Assembly: GCA_963678555.2 (NCBI GenBank)
Contig: CAXXJA010000003.1
Span: forward strand, 186,001 to 250,000
DNA: 64,000 bases
Direction: 5' to 3'
Source of the DNA: SABI01 sp963678555
GTDB taxonomy: Bacteria > Spirochaetota > Spirochaetia > Sphaerochaetales > Sphaerochaetaceae
Shown here: positions 34,066-42,779 of the stretch, one piece after another
How positions within the stretch are numbered: position 1 is the first letter of the stretch
Layout of the letters: the number at the start of each line of letters is the position of its first letter
Position numbers and translations under genes: made by a program
The notes under the pieces: generated by a model
What the model saw: only the letters and a program-made list of their open reading frames with translations
The model's database searches: none
What the model was told of the DNA's origin: nothing

Positions 34066-35280
34066 TTGTATCTGCACAGAAGTATCGAGAAAACAGTTGA
34101 ATATATGTCTGAAAGGTTTCCTGCAGTATTGGTGACAGGCCCAAGACAAGTCGGAAAGACAACGATGTTGAGAACCCTTGCAGCGGGAAAAAGAACCTAT
34201 GTGTCACTCGATGATCCTTTGGCGAGAAGTCTTGCCATCAATGAACCTGGTCTATTCCTTGAGAGATTCGAGCCTCCTGTCATAATCGACGAGATACAAT
34301 ATGCTCCAGATCTCATGGAGCACATTAAGCTGTATGTAGATGAGCATAAGAGAATGGGAGACATCTGGATGACTGGTTCGCAGGTGTTTCACCTCATGAA
34401 GAATGTCAGTGAGAGCCTTGCGGGAAGAGTCGGTATTTTGAGAATGCAGGGATTTTCCGCAGCTGAAATGGATAGCTATGAGGAGATACCATTTTCCACA
34501 GACCCGAAAGCGCTGCTTGATAAAGCAAAAGTCAGGCAACCCACATCTCTGAAAGAGGTATATGAGAGAATCTATAAGGGACAGATGCCGGGAGTATATG
34601 ATCGTGATATTGCACCTGAACTGTTTTACGGCTCATATGTCAGTACATATATACAGAGAGATATCAAGGAACTGACTCAAGTTGCTGATGAGATGCTCTT
34701 CCTGAAATTCCTTACAGCTACAGCTGCCAGGACAAGTCAGATGCTGAATCTCTCCGATATTTCCAGGGATATTGGTGTTTCCATCCCTACCACAAAACAA
34801 TGGTTATCAATCCTGGTGACTTCAGGAATCGTTGTTCTTCTGGAACCATTGCTCAGCAATAGGTTAAACCGTCTGATTAAATCACCACATCTCTATTTTA
34901 TCGATACCGGGTTATGTTCGTATCTTACTCGATGGCAGTCTCCTGAGAGCCTGGAAGCAGGGGCTATGTCAGGTGCAATATTTGAAACGTATGTAATCAG
35001 TGAGATCATCAAAGGATATCAGAACCAGGGAAAAAATCCTCCCCTATTGCACTACCGAGATAAAGATAAGAGGGAGATTGATCTGATTCTTGAACAGGAC
35101 GGTCAGTATTTCCCCATAGAGATCAAAAAGAGCACTGCTCCAAAGAAGGATGCAACAAGGCATTTCTCTCTTTTAGAGAAAAACGGGTTTACTCCTGGAA
35201 CAGGGGCAGTCATCTGCATGGCAAAAGAACTTGTTCCTTTAGACAAAAAGAACTGGATTGTTCCTCTGAGCCTGATCTAG
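34066..35280 (+). CDS. AAA ATPase with DUF4143 domain (second of two)
   Basis: A 404-residue ATPase of the same group as the one at 24.2-25.4 kb: Walker A VTGPRQVGKTTMLR near residues 22-35, Walker B PVIIDEIQYAPDLMEHIK near 75-90, sensor segment WMTGSQVFHLMKNVSESLAGR, and the DUF4143 half with YFIDTGLCSYLT and a nuclease-like REIDLILEQDGQYFPIEIKK stretch. It starts with TTG, with GAGG 9 nt upstream. It diverges from the fic gene. The composition is AT-rich and accessory-like. Function of the family is not established. Confidence 0.85.
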   Translation: MYLHRSIEKTVEYMSERFPAVLVTGPRQVGKTTMLRTLAAGKRTYVSLDDPLARSLAINEPGLFLERFEPPVIIDEIQYAPDLMEHIKLYVDEHKRMGDIWMTGSQVFHLMKNVSESLAGRVGILRMQGFSAAEMDSYEEIPFSTDPKALLDKAKVRQPTSLKEVYERIYKGQMPGVYDRDIAPELFYGSYVSTYIQRDIKELTQVADEMLFLKFLTATAARTSQMLNLSDISRDIGVSIPTTKQWLSILVTSGIVVLLEPLLSNRLNRLIKSPHLYFIDTGLCSYLTRWQSPESLEAGAMSGAIFETYVISEIIKGYQNQGKNPPLLHYRDKDKREIDLILEQDGQYFPIEIKKSTAPKKDATRHFSLLEKNGFTPGTGAVICMAKELVPLDKKNWIVPLSLI

Positions 35281-35394
35281 CATATTGCAGCGATGCTCGA
35301 CCTGCAGGTTGTTCACACGTGGGATATGTTCTCATCCGGCAACAATTCATTCATACGTACAGCTGCTCTTCATGCTGCATCAGGGCATAATAAT

Positions 35395-35414
35395 AGGGAC
35401 CCTCTCGGATCCCT
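35395..35414 (-). terminator. Probable terminator downstream of tRNA-Leu
   Basis: On the minus strand an AGGGATCC ... GGGTCCCT hairpin (one wobble pair, GAGA loop) is followed by ATTATTATG. It lies 8 nt past the tRNA 3' end. Confidence 0.4.
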
Positions 35415-35421
35415 CGTATGT

Positions 35422-35506
35422 TGCCCAGAACAAGACTCGAACTTGCACGTCCTTAACGGACACTAGGACCTGAACCTAGCGCGTCTACCAATTCCGCCAT
35501 CTGGGC
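35422..35506 (-). tRNA. tRNA-Leu (anticodon CAG)
   Basis: An 85-nt class II tRNA reads on the minus strand. The acceptor arm is GCCCAGA/TCTGGGC with discriminator A; the D arm has GGCGGAATTGGTAGACG; the anticodon stem is CTAGG/CCTAG with anticodon CAG; the variable arm is long (GTCCGTTAAGGAC) and the T loop is GTTCGAGTC. CCA is not encoded. The remaining part of the interval 35281-35611 has no other gene. Confidence 0.95.
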
Positions 35507-35611
35507 GATAGATGGATAATATAGCGAACTTCATGATAATGTCAATAAACCTGTTGCCGATAGAATAGCACATCAGTACCTTTTGTTCATAACAGACAAG
35601 GATGGTAGTAT

Positions 35612-36094
35612 ATGAAAGTAACATTTGCAGGAACACCGGTAGAGCTTTCAGGAACAGAAATACATGTAGGTGACACAATAGCTGATTTTTCAGCAGTGAA
35701 GAATGATTTGTCTGAGTTTCGGCTCAGTGATGTGAATGGGAAAAAACTGATTGTCGCGGTTCCCTCGCTCGATACTTCAGTATGTGATGCGGAGGTGAGA
35801 CGCTTTAATCAGGAGGCAGTGGAGCACCCTGATGTAACAGTGATAACGGTATCCATGGACCTTCCCTTTGCACAGAAACGCTGGTGTGGTGCCCACGGGA
35901 TTGAGCATGTTCTTACCGTAAGTGACTATAAGGACCGCAGTTTCGCTGACACGTTCGGAACGTACCTTCCGAATGTCGGTCTGATTGCCCGCTCGATATT
36001 TCTCCTTGATGAAAACAACAAGGTTGAATATGTGGAATATGTACCTGAGGTGACCGATCACCCGGATTATGATGCGGCACTGAAGGCTCTCTGA
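35612..36094 (+). CDS. tpx: Thiol peroxidase (Tpx, atypical 2-Cys peroxiredoxin)
   Basis: A 160-residue peroxiredoxin that reduces hydroperoxides with thioredoxin. The peroxidatic Cys lies in PSLDTSVCDAE (Cys58) and the resolving Cys in KRWCGAHG (about Cys92); the opening MKVTFAGTPVELSG is typical of Tpx. AAGGA stands upstream of the ATG. A strong terminator follows. As an antioxidant enzyme in a predicted anaerobe it probably handles transient oxygen exposure. Confidence 0.93.
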   Translation: MKVTFAGTPVELSGTEIHVGDTIADFSAVKNDLSEFRLSDVNGKKLIVAVPSLDTSVCDAEVRRFNQEAVEHPDVTVITVSMDLPFAQKRWCGAHGIEHVLTVSDYKDRSFADTFGTYLPNVGLIARSIFLLDENNKVEYVEYVPEVTDHPDYDAALKAL

Positions 36095-36124
36095 TCTGAA
36101 CCTCTCGATTTTTTTGGTATATCG

Positions 36125-36157
36125 CGCTCCGGAATTGTTTCCGGAGCGTTGTTTTTC
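36125..36157 (+). terminator. Rho-independent terminator of tpx
   Basis: A 10-bp perfect stem (CGCTCCGGAA 36125-36134 / TTCCGGAGCG 36139-36148) with a TTGT loop, then TTGTTTTT. Confidence 0.88.
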
Positions 36158-36234
36158 GGTTCTCCTTCTTTCCATGAGCAGATACCGTGCCGGGAAACTT
36201 GAAAAAGGTTGCAAAGACATCTACAGTACAGAGT

Positions 36235-37035
36235 ATGAACACACGAATACTGTTCCTTGGTGAGACCGTAGGGAAACCGGGAATGACAGCCATAAAGAAA
36301 GGTCTTCCAGGCCTCAAAGAAGCTCAGAGAGTGGACTTTACTGCCGCAAACGGAGAAGGGCTCTCAAACGGTTTTGGAATATCACAGACCCATGCTGTAC
36401 AGCTCCTCAAGGCCGGGGTAGATGTCATCACGACCGGGGAGAAGACCTACTATAAAAAAGATATGGTGGAAGCCATTCAGAAGATCTCCCGCCTGATCCG
36501 TCCTGCTAACTTCCCGGCGGGGAACCCGGGACGAGGGTTCAAGACGATGAAGATAGGTGAACTCAACGTCGGGTTCATCACCCTGCTTGGGACAGCAGGA
36601 TTCAACCGGGTCTCTGTCACCAACCCGTTCATCCATGCGACCTCGCTCGTTTCGAAACTCTCTCAGGAATGTGATGCTGTGATCCTGCAGTTCCATGCAT
36701 CGACCACAGCTGAACAGTCGACCATGGCCTTCCATCTGGATGGAAAAGTTGCGGCTGTCATCGGAACCCACTCAAAAGTTCTTACAAGTGACGCACGGCT
36801 GCTCCCCAAAGGGACTGCCTTCATCACCGACAACGGGATGTGCGGATCAGTCGATGGAGTCGGGGGCTTTGATGCGGAACCGGAGATCAAGCGGTTTATT
36901 GACCAGATCCCCTCCCGTTCGCAGAATGGGAGCGGCAGTCTTGAACTTCAGGGAGTAATCGTGGAATTAGATGGAAACGGGACAGCAGTCTCTATAGAAC
37001 CAATTCAATATCCTGTACAAGGAGGCGCACAATAA
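36235..37035 (+). CDS. YmdB/TIGR00282-like phosphoesterase homologue with degenerate active site
   Basis: A 266-residue member of the YmdB-like fold. YmdB uses Asp8, Glu39, Asn40, Asn67, His150, His175 and His177 for two metals. Here the corresponding positions read LGETVG (Asp to Glu), NGEG (Asn to Gly), TTGEK (GNH to GEK), QFHAS (His kept) and GTHSKV (second His to Lys). Several metal ligands are therefore replaced, so phosphodiesterase activity is unlikely or altered. The ATG at 36235 is preferred to GTG 36187 because homologues start with this residue pattern. It is directly followed by the rseC-like gene (1-nt overlap). Confidence 0.8.
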   Translation: MNTRILFLGETVGKPGMTAIKKGLPGLKEAQRVDFTAANGEGLSNGFGISQTHAVQLLKAGVDVITTGEKTYYKKDMVEAIQKISRLIRPANFPAGNPGRGFKTMKIGELNVGFITLLGTAGFNRVSVTNPFIHATSLVSKLSQECDAVILQFHASTTAEQSTMAFHLDGKVAAVIGTHSKVLTSDARLLPKGTAFITDNGMCGSVDGVGGFDAEPEIKRFIDQIPSRSQNGSGSLELQGVIVELDGNGTAVSIEPIQYPVQGGAQ

Positions 37036-37442
37036 TGTATGAAATCGCCCAGGTAGTATCAATACAAGACAAGAATCATATCTCAGTGACCTGCTCTTCA
37101 TCAGCATGTAAAAGCTGCTCGGCAGGCGCTCTGTGTTCAACAAAAGGGAAGACCTTCATCGCGAAGGATACGACAGACAACGACATTCATGTCGGTGATA
37201 CGGTAGAACTCTTCCTGCCCCCTGCGAAGACCATCTTTGCAGGCTTCATGACGCTGATGGTTCCGCTCATTCTTTTTCCGGTCGGCTATTACATCGGCCG
37301 GCTTCTGCTGCCGAACTCACAGGAGATCGTTCATATCGGGATCGGAATCATCGGTATCGCGGTCGGCTTTCTCATCGGGAGGATCTTCTCGAACATAAAG
37401 GGAGGGGAGTATACCCCCACCATCACGAGAATCATGACCTGA
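37035..37442 (+). CDS. RseC/MucC family membrane protein
   Basis: A 135-residue protein with a Cys-rich cytoplasmic N terminus (CSSSACKSCSAGALC, a possible Fe-S or metal site, near residues 20-35) and two transmembrane helices (about 70-90 and 100-118). This matches the SoxR-reducing system/RseC family, whose members link redox state to membrane processes. It overlaps the YmdB-like gene by 1 nt (ATG inside AATAATG) and the following lptC by 1 nt. It is a member of the lpt-rpoN operon here, so its role in this organism may be envelope-related. Confidence 0.85.
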   Translation: MYEIAQVVSIQDKNHISVTCSSSACKSCSAGALCSTKGKTFIAKDTTDNDIHVGDTVELFLPPAKTIFAGFMTLMVPLILFPVGYYIGRLLLPNSQEIVHIGIGIIGIAVGFLIGRIFSNIKGGEYTPTITRIMT

Positions 37443-37990
37443 TGTACCTTCGCTCTGCTCTGTTCATATTGCTACTTTCACTCATGTTGACAGCCTGCAC
37501 GTTTCAGGATGAGCAGGCACGTCAGAACGAGGCAGAAGAGAGCTTTCCTGATCTGCAGATGTACAGAGGTTCCTATCAGATAGCACAGGGTGAAAACGAG
37601 ATGATACGTGTGGAGGCTGAATATATCGAGATCACGAAGAAGGAGAACATTGCCTTCTTCAACGAAGCCTCGTTCACACAGCGGGACCAGAACGGAGAGA
37701 ACCTGTTTGAGGGAACAGCCGGCCAGCTGACGATAGATACCGCTCATGATGTGATCAGTCTGGACGGAGGATTCACTGTCTCCGTGAACGAAGGAGAGTT
37801 CACGATCAGGGGAGAAACGCTGAACTATGACAGCAAGGAGCGCATCCTTTCAAGCGAGGATCACCAGATAACCACACTCACCGATCCAAAAGGTGGTATA
37901 CTGTCCGGACTCGGATTCTACGGAGATATCAACCGGAGACTCTTCGAATTCAAGACCCTGAAGGAAGGATACATGACCTATGAGGAATAA
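37442..37990 (+). CDS. lptC: LPS export component LptC-like lipoprotein
   Basis: A 182-residue lipoprotein-like protein (lipobox LTAC, Cys19) with the beta-jellyroll pattern of LptC/LptA: RVEAEYIEITKKENIAFF, LFEGTAGQLTIDTAHDVISLDGGFTV and FTIRGETLNYDSKERILSSED. In diderms LptC links the inner-membrane LptB2FG complex to the LptA bridge. It overlaps the lptA gene by 11 nt. Position before lptA-lptB supports the call, even though sequence identity of LptC proteins is low. Confidence 0.78.
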   Translation: MYLRSALFILLLSLMLTACTFQDEQARQNEAEESFPDLQMYRGSYQIAQGENEMIRVEAEYIEITKKENIAFFNEASFTQRDQNGENLFEGTAGQLTIDTAHDVISLDGGFTVSVNEGEFTIRGETLNYDSKERILSSEDHQITTLTDPKGGILSGLGFYGDINRRLFEFKTLKEGYMTYEE

Positions 37991-38618
37991 TACTCAACGA
38001 CTCATTCTCCTCACACTCCTCCTTGCTGGGATGAGCTCCATCCTGAGTGCCGATGATTCCATCAGTTTCTCGGGGGGATACACCCGCGCCGTGATGATCG
38101 AAGGGCGTGAGGCAATTGTTCTGACCCAGGGAGCCGAAGTGAAAGCGGGCCCGATCTCGCTCATGGCTGAGAGGATCGAACTGTCCGGTCCCTCCTCACG
38201 CTATCTCACCGGTACCGGAAAGGTCACGATCCGTGACACGGAACATGGTGTCACCATGTATTCCAACGAGATTTTCTACGACCGGGAGACAGGATCACTC
38301 ATCACGGACGGCTGGGTTGAGGTGGAAGACCTTCCACATGAGCTTGCCGCCAGTGCCGGCTATATGAACTACAACAGCAGGACTTCCCGGATGATGCTTC
38401 AGATATCAGCTGTCGTTGCACGCAACACGGACGAAGGTGTGATGAGAGCGAAGGGAAATACGATAACGGTTGACAGCGAAGCTGGACTGATAACTATCTC
38501 GGGAGATGCACGGGTCACCTACAGGGACAGTCTCTATCAGGCAGACATCACCATCATCAACACCGAAACGAACGAGATCGAGATGTCGGGCAACATTCAG
38601 GGAGCGATCGATGGCTGA
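37980..38618 (+). CDS. lptA: LPS transport periplasmic protein LptA/OstA domain
   Basis: A 212-residue exported protein: signal peptide cut after LSADD, then the repeated beta strands of the OstA/LptA domain (AEVKAGPISLMAERIELSG; GVTMYSNEIFYDRETGSLITDG; MRAKGNTITVDSEAGLITISGDARVTY). It carries lipid-A-type molecules across the periplasm. It overlaps lptC by 11 nt and lptB by 8 nt, a coupled operon. Its presence suggests an outer membrane with transported glycolipid, or another amphiphile in a spirochaete lacking classical LPS. Confidence 0.85.
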   Translation: MRNNTQRLILLTLLLAGMSSILSADDSISFSGGYTRAVMIEGREAIVLTQGAEVKAGPISLMAERIELSGPSSRYLTGTGKVTIRDTEHGVTMYSNEIFYDRETGSLITDGWVEVEDLPHELAASAGYMNYNSRTSRMMLQISAVVARNTDEGVMRAKGNTITVDSEAGLITISGDARVTYRDSLYQADITIINTETNEIEMSGNIQGAIDG

Positions 38619-39351
38619 AGGACTCACGATCACCGGGATCACAAAGAACTACGGCAGAAAGTGCGTAGTGGACGGAGTCAGCTTCTCGATGAATCCGGGC
38701 GAGGTCGTCGGCCTCCTGGGCCCGAACGGTGCAGGGAAGACCACGATCTTCTATATGATCGTCGGCTTTATCCGCCCGGACGGCGGAAAGATCTTCCTCT
38801 ACGGTGAAGATATCCACCACCTCCCTATGCACAGGCGTTCGAGGAAGGGGATCAGCTACCTTCCACAGGAGCCTTCAATATTCAGAAAGCTCAGTGTCAG
38901 GAATAATATCGCCCTTGTTGCAGACACCCGCAGTGACCTGAATTCGGTCCAGAAAAAGGAACTCGTGGACTCCCTCCTTGAGGAATTCGGTATCACGCAG
39001 GTGATGAATCAGAAAGGCTACACATTGAGTGGAGGAGAACGGCGTCGTACCGAGATCGCACGTGCCCTTGCCGGCAACCCGACCTTCCTTCTTCTTGATG
39101 AACCATTCGCCGGTATAGACCCCAAGGCAATCTATGAAATTAAGACGCTCATCACCTCGCTTTCAAAGAAGGGAATAGGAGTCCTGATCACAGATCATAA
39201 TGTCCGTGACACCCTCAGTATCACCCGCACCTCCTATATCATTCATCACGGCCGACTCCTTGCATCAGGAACCAGGGAAGACCTTCTGAGGAACACCGAC
39301 GCGATCAATCATTATTTCGGTGAAGACTTCACTACGGGAGCTGTCCTGTGA
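38611..39351 (+). CDS. lptB: LPS export ABC transporter ATPase LptB
   Basis: A 246-residue ABC ATPase that powers LPS extraction. Walker A is GPNGAGKTTIFYM, signature LSGGERRRTEIARAL, Walker B FLLLDEPFAGIDP and the switch His in TDHNVRDTL; the latter is characteristic of LptB. ATG 38611 lies 10 nt after GGAG at 38601 and agrees with homologue starts; the longer frame from 38506 is inside lptA. The ends overlap lptA by 8 nt and rpoN by 4 nt. Confidence 0.95.
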   Translation: MAEGLTITGITKNYGRKCVVDGVSFSMNPGEVVGLLGPNGAGKTTIFYMIVGFIRPDGGKIFLYGEDIHHLPMHRRSRKGISYLPQEPSIFRKLSVRNNIALVADTRSDLNSVQKKELVDSLLEEFGITQVMNQKGYTLSGGERRRTEIARALAGNPTFLLLDEPFAGIDPKAIYEIKTLITSLSKKGIGVLITDHNVRDTLSITRTSYIIHHGRLLASGTREDLLRNTDAINHYFGEDFTTGAVL

Positions 39352-40760
39352 ATACCAATCTCTCACTCAACCAGTCACTCAAACAGCAGCTCGTCCTTTC
39401 CCCTCAGCTGATACAGACCCTGGAAGTGCTGGCGATGAACAACCTTGAACTGCAGGATCGAATCAGAGGAGAAATCGAACAGAACCCGGCACTCGTCATT
39501 CCGCCCGAGAAGAACCTATCCATTGAGCGGCTCGAATCCTACACCAGCAGGGGAACAGCGGCTGATGACTACAGTGACAGAAGCAGTTACGGTTCCGACA
39601 GATCTATGGGTGTCCGAACCTCGGGAACCTTCGATCAGGCGGCAAGTGACAACAACAGGATGTTCCTTGAAGGAGCTCTCACCAGCCCTGAATCGCTTCA
39701 GGATCATCTTCTCGAACAGCTTGGCTGTATTCCCCTGCCAGAAGAGATATATGAACTTGGGACACTGATCATCAGCAACCTGGACCACAACGGCTTTCAC
39801 AGAAATCCGGTCGAGGAGCTGACCAGCCTCTCGAGGAAGAATGAGCTGTATCAGGCTCTCACTGTGGTACAGTCGCTCGACCCCTCGGGAATAGCTGTTG
39901 ACAATGTGAGAGAATCTCTGATTCTTCAGGCCAGGCATGACGGACTTACCGGCACAGACCTCGAGCTCTTCTCGTTACTGGTACGGGAACATCTGGAACG
40001 ACTCAAACAGGGAAAGTACCGGGCAATCGCGAAGGCTCTCGACACCGAAGAACAGAAGGTGAGCATGCTCTACGACTATCTCAAGACCCTTGATCCCTAC
40101 CCCGCAAGCGGCTTTGATTCCACTGATATCCAGTACATCGTGCCCGAGCTGAGCGTCAAGCGAAAGGATACCTCACTCCGTCTTCATATGAACACGGCTC
40201 ATCTGCCCGAACTCATCATTGATGAGGAATTCTCCTCACTTGCCGATGAAGCGGGGCCCGATCAGAAGAAAGAGACCAACTCATATATCCGCGACGCCCT
40301 CAGACGGGCAAACCAACTCCAATCGAGCGTAAAAATGCGCTATGATACCATCAGGAAGATAGGGATCGTCCTTCTCGAAAAGCAGCACGACTTCTTCCTT
40401 CATGGCCCGTCCCGACTCAGACCTCTCACCTATCGTGATATCGCAGGCGATGTCGGTGTCCATGAAACGACGATCAGCAGAGCAGTCAACGGAAAGTATA
40501 TTGATACCGATTACGGGATCTTCCCGATGAAGGAACTGTTCAGCTCTTCCCTCCAGAGTTCCGCCTCTCAGACAGGAGAGGTATCGAAACGTGCGGTGAA
40601 GGAGATGATCGATCAGATCATTCGAGAGAACACCACCGGTAAAGCTCTAAGCGACCAGAAAATAGCGAATATCCTTCAGGAAAAGGGCATTTCGATCGCC
40701 AGAAGAACCGTAAACAAGTATCGCAAGGAACTGCAGATCGACTCCTCGTACGAGCGATAA
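39348..40760 (+). CDS. rpoN: RNA polymerase sigma-54 factor
   Basis: A 470-residue sigma-54. Region I starts with SLNQSLKQQLVLSPQLIQTLEVL (read in shorter parts: LKQQLVLSPQ, IQTLEVLAMN); the core-binding region is in the middle (about 105-290); the HTH and the RpoN box ARRTVNKYRKEL lie at the C terminus. Start is GTG 39348 in a GTGA overlap with the lptB stop. Sigma-54 requires an AAA+ activator, none of which is in this window. The last five codons and stop are duplicated at 43606-43635 on the other side of an insertion element, but rpoN itself is intact. Confidence 0.95.
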   Translation: MNTNLSLNQSLKQQLVLSPQLIQTLEVLAMNNLELQDRIRGEIEQNPALVIPPEKNLSIERLESYTSRGTAADDYSDRSSYGSDRSMGVRTSGTFDQAASDNNRMFLEGALTSPESLQDHLLEQLGCIPLPEEIYELGTLIISNLDHNGFHRNPVEELTSLSRKNELYQALTVVQSLDPSGIAVDNVRESLILQARHDGLTGTDLELFSLLVREHLERLKQGKYRAIAKALDTEEQKVSMLYDYLKTLDPYPASGFDSTDIQYIVPELSVKRKDTSLRLHMNTAHLPELIIDEEFSSLADEAGPDQKKETNSYIRDALRRANQLQSSVKMRYDTIRKIGIVLLEKQHDFFLHGPSRLRPLTYRDIAGDVGVHETTISRAVNGKYIDTDYGIFPMKELFSSSLQSSASQTGEVSKRAVKEMIDQIIRENTTGKALSDQKIANILQEKGISIARRTVNKYRKELQIDSSYER

Positions 40761-40775
40761 TACCCCCCTTTTGTT
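40746..40775 (+). repeat. Left 30-bp direct repeat of the insertion (target site duplication)
   Basis: Thirty bases identical to 43606-43635. This copy covers the last rpoN codons, the TAA stop and a CCCCCCTTTTGTT tract. Bases flanking the repeat differ in both copies, so the length is exactly 30. Confidence 0.9.
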
Positions 40776-40804
40776 GTAGCCCGTAAATGATTTTTTCCTC
40801 CTAC

Positions 40805-40990
40805 CTACAACAGTCTCTCCAGAGCATTGCGTGTTCTGACTGGCTGTTTCTCCCAAGCTCGAACTACGTTTGTTGAAGCGTATTCGAGCTCGTATCTCAG
40901 GTTCTCCAAGAGAAGATCATACTCCTCTCTGGAGAAAACCTGGTCTTCACATAGCCTATCGAAATCAACAGGTTTCCACTTGTTTCTCAT
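40805..40990 (-). CDS. Small accessory protein of the insertion element
   Basis: A 61-residue, charged, probably all-helical protein starting with MRNKWKPVDFDRLCEDQVFSR; GAGG stands about 6 nt upstream of the ATG. It ends near the left terminus of the element. It is the fourth gene of the unit, separated by 50 nt from the 100-residue ORF. No family recognised. Confidence 0.5.
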   Translation of the reverse strand: MRNKWKPVDFDRLCEDQVFSREEYDLLLENLRYELEYASTNVVRAWEKQPVRTRNALERLL

Positions 40991-41040
40991 AACTCACCTC
41001 AGAGTAATCCGGAAGTAAGGGCGGGGCAGAGCCCTGCCCA

Positions 41041-41343
41041 TCACCCGCATCCCATTGTCTCCATCCACCAATTCCTGATGAGCTGGTCTCGCTGGTCCCG
41101 GTAATCGGCAAGACACCCATCCCACACGGAGTCCGGCAGGGCCCGCAGGTGTCCACTGTGGTCTGTGATGTAGCGTCGCACCCAGGAGGAGATGATGTCT
41201 CCATCACTATCTGCCACAATCTCCTGCAGGTTCCTCACCAGCCAATCCTGCTGGTCGACCATAAGAGAGAACAGAAAGGCCAGATCACGGTTTTCCTTCG
41301 CCGTGAGTCCCGGTGGTTTTGGTACTGTCTTGGTCTTCCTCAT
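41041..41343 (-). CDS. Accessory protein of the insertion element
   Basis: A 100-residue protein whose ATG overlaps the transposase stop (ATGA, 4 nt), so it is translationally coupled to the transposase. The sequence is helical with many Trp, Asp and Arg (VDQQDWLVRNLQEIVADSD, WVRRYITDHSGHLRALPD) and no obvious DNA-binding motif. Conservation of the overlap suggests it acts with the transposase. No family recognised. Confidence 0.6.
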   Translation of the reverse strand: MRKTKTVPKPPGLTAKENRDLAFLFSLMVDQQDWLVRNLQEIVADSDGDIISSWVRRYITDHSGHLRALPDSVWDGCLADYRDQRDQLIRNWWMETMGCG

Positions 41344-42773
41344 GATAGGTATTCCTCCTTTTTATTGGCGATGTGGGTCTGCAGGACTCGTGGAGTGAGG
41401 TAACTTGATCTCCATGGATGATCTACAGCAGGTTTTACCTGCGGCCTCGGTCTTGGGGTCGGCTCAGGATCGAATTCTTTGCTGTGGGAGCTTCTTTTCG
41501 GTATCTCCTTGAGGATGTAGAGCTCTTCTTTTATGCTTGCCAGCAGCCTGTCATCGAAGGTTCTGATGACAAAGACCTTCGTTCCCTTGGGGAAGAGTCT
41601 GGGGTGTTTGGCAGGAAGATCCAGTGACCAGGGCTGGTAGTAGGCGTTATGGTATTTGATGCTGTTCCCTGCATCGACTGTACGTTGAGAGATGACTGCC
41701 AGGATGGTGTTGAGCTCCTCTTCTGAAGGAGCTTTCAGGAAGGTGCTGGTCTGTTCATCTCTTTCATCTTTCAGGGAGAACTGTCCATTGAAGGTGTTCA
41801 GATAGTCCCACAGGAATGCGTTCGCGTCCTCGATGCTCGTGATGCCGTGACGAGTGAGTTCCACCGGGATTCTACCCTGGAGCGTTTTGTTCATGCGTTC
41901 AACCCTTGCTTTGTGTTGAGGTATTGAGCTTGTCTGAATGTCTATTCCCAGTACTCTGCAGGCTGCAGCGAACTGGGTGAAGGTGTCTTTCTCCTCATCA
42001 GGCTTAGCCCTCTGGCTGTACTCGAAGACTGTCCTTCGGTCGGTTTTGAAGCGGGAGGGGATGCCGTAGCGCGTGAGGATCATGAACAGCACATGGTAGT
42101 AGCCGTTCAATGTCTCCTGGGTGTCAAACCATGCACCGACAACCTCGCTGGTCGCGTCGTCAACAGCAACATGCAGGTGCCACTTACGTTTCCCCTTTAC
42201 CCAGACAAGCTCACTTGCATCCATCTGGATGAGTTCACCGAAATACTTACTGCGAGGTCTGCGAGGATGGGCATCGGCGCCATCAATCATTCCAAAAGCA
42301 GCATTGACTCTCTCACTTTCCGCTTTACTCAGATGCTCCTTTCTGGCTGTCATCCTGAGTTGTTTCTCCATCTTTCTCCTGGTAGCTTTCTTGGAGCAGG
42401 GAGAGACGAAACAGGCCTGTTTCAGGATTGCATGCACCGTTCCGTCGGAGAGGCTGATGCCATGATCCTCTTTGAGGATCTCCATGAAATGGGTGAAACT
42501 CGCATTACTGTACTTCTCCCTGTACAACCTCTCAACTGTCTTCCTCGTCTCCTGCGGTACTTTTGTCGCAGGCTGGCGCCCTTTGTTGCGGTGACTGAAC
42601 AGCGACACATCACCGCTTTCATACCACTTCGTGTACTTCACGAGTGTCTTTCGGGTACATCCGAGCTTCGTTCGGCCCCGTCGTATGGCCGTGTCGGTAC
42701 AGCCCAGGTCAACAACTTCCCTGGCTGTGCTGTACTTTTCCAGTTCATGGGGTCTCAGTTCCTTCAGTTCCAT
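41340..42773 (-). CDS. DDE transposase, ISNCY/IS1202-like
   Basis: A 477-residue transposase: an N-terminal HTH region (about 15-65, with TDTAIRRGRTKLGCTRKTLVKY in pieces), a linker, and an integrase-core domain with the expected acidic triad: Asp in LIQMDASELVWV, Asp in RFKTDRRTVFEY and Glu in KARVERMNKTLQ. The C-terminal part is Pro-rich. Length and domain order fit the ISNCY group that includes IS1202 and the Treponema ISTde1 elements. AGGAGAAG just precedes the ATG. It appears intact, so it may be active. Confidence 0.88.
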   Translation of the reverse strand: MELKELRPHELEKYSTAREVVDLGCTDTAIRRGRTKLGCTRKTLVKYTKWYESGDVSLFSHRNKGRQPATKVPQETRKTVERLYREKYSNASFTHFMEILKEDHGISLSDGTVHAILKQACFVSPCSKKATRRKMEKQLRMTARKEHLSKAESERVNAAFGMIDGADAHPRRPRSKYFGELIQMDASELVWVKGKRKWHLHVAVDDATSEVVGAWFDTQETLNGYYHVLFMILTRYGIPSRFKTDRRTVFEYSQRAKPDEEKDTFTQFAAACRVLGIDIQTSSIPQHKARVERMNKTLQGRIPVELTRHGITSIEDANAFLWDYLNTFNGQFSLKDERDEQTSTFLKAPSEEELNTILAVISQRTVDAGNSIKYHNAYYQPWSLDLPAKHPRLFPKGTKVFVIRTFDDRLLASIKEELYILKEIPKRSSHSKEFDPEPTPRPRPQVKPAVDHPWRSSYLTPRVLQTHIANKKEEYLS

Positions 42774-42779
42774 CTTCTC

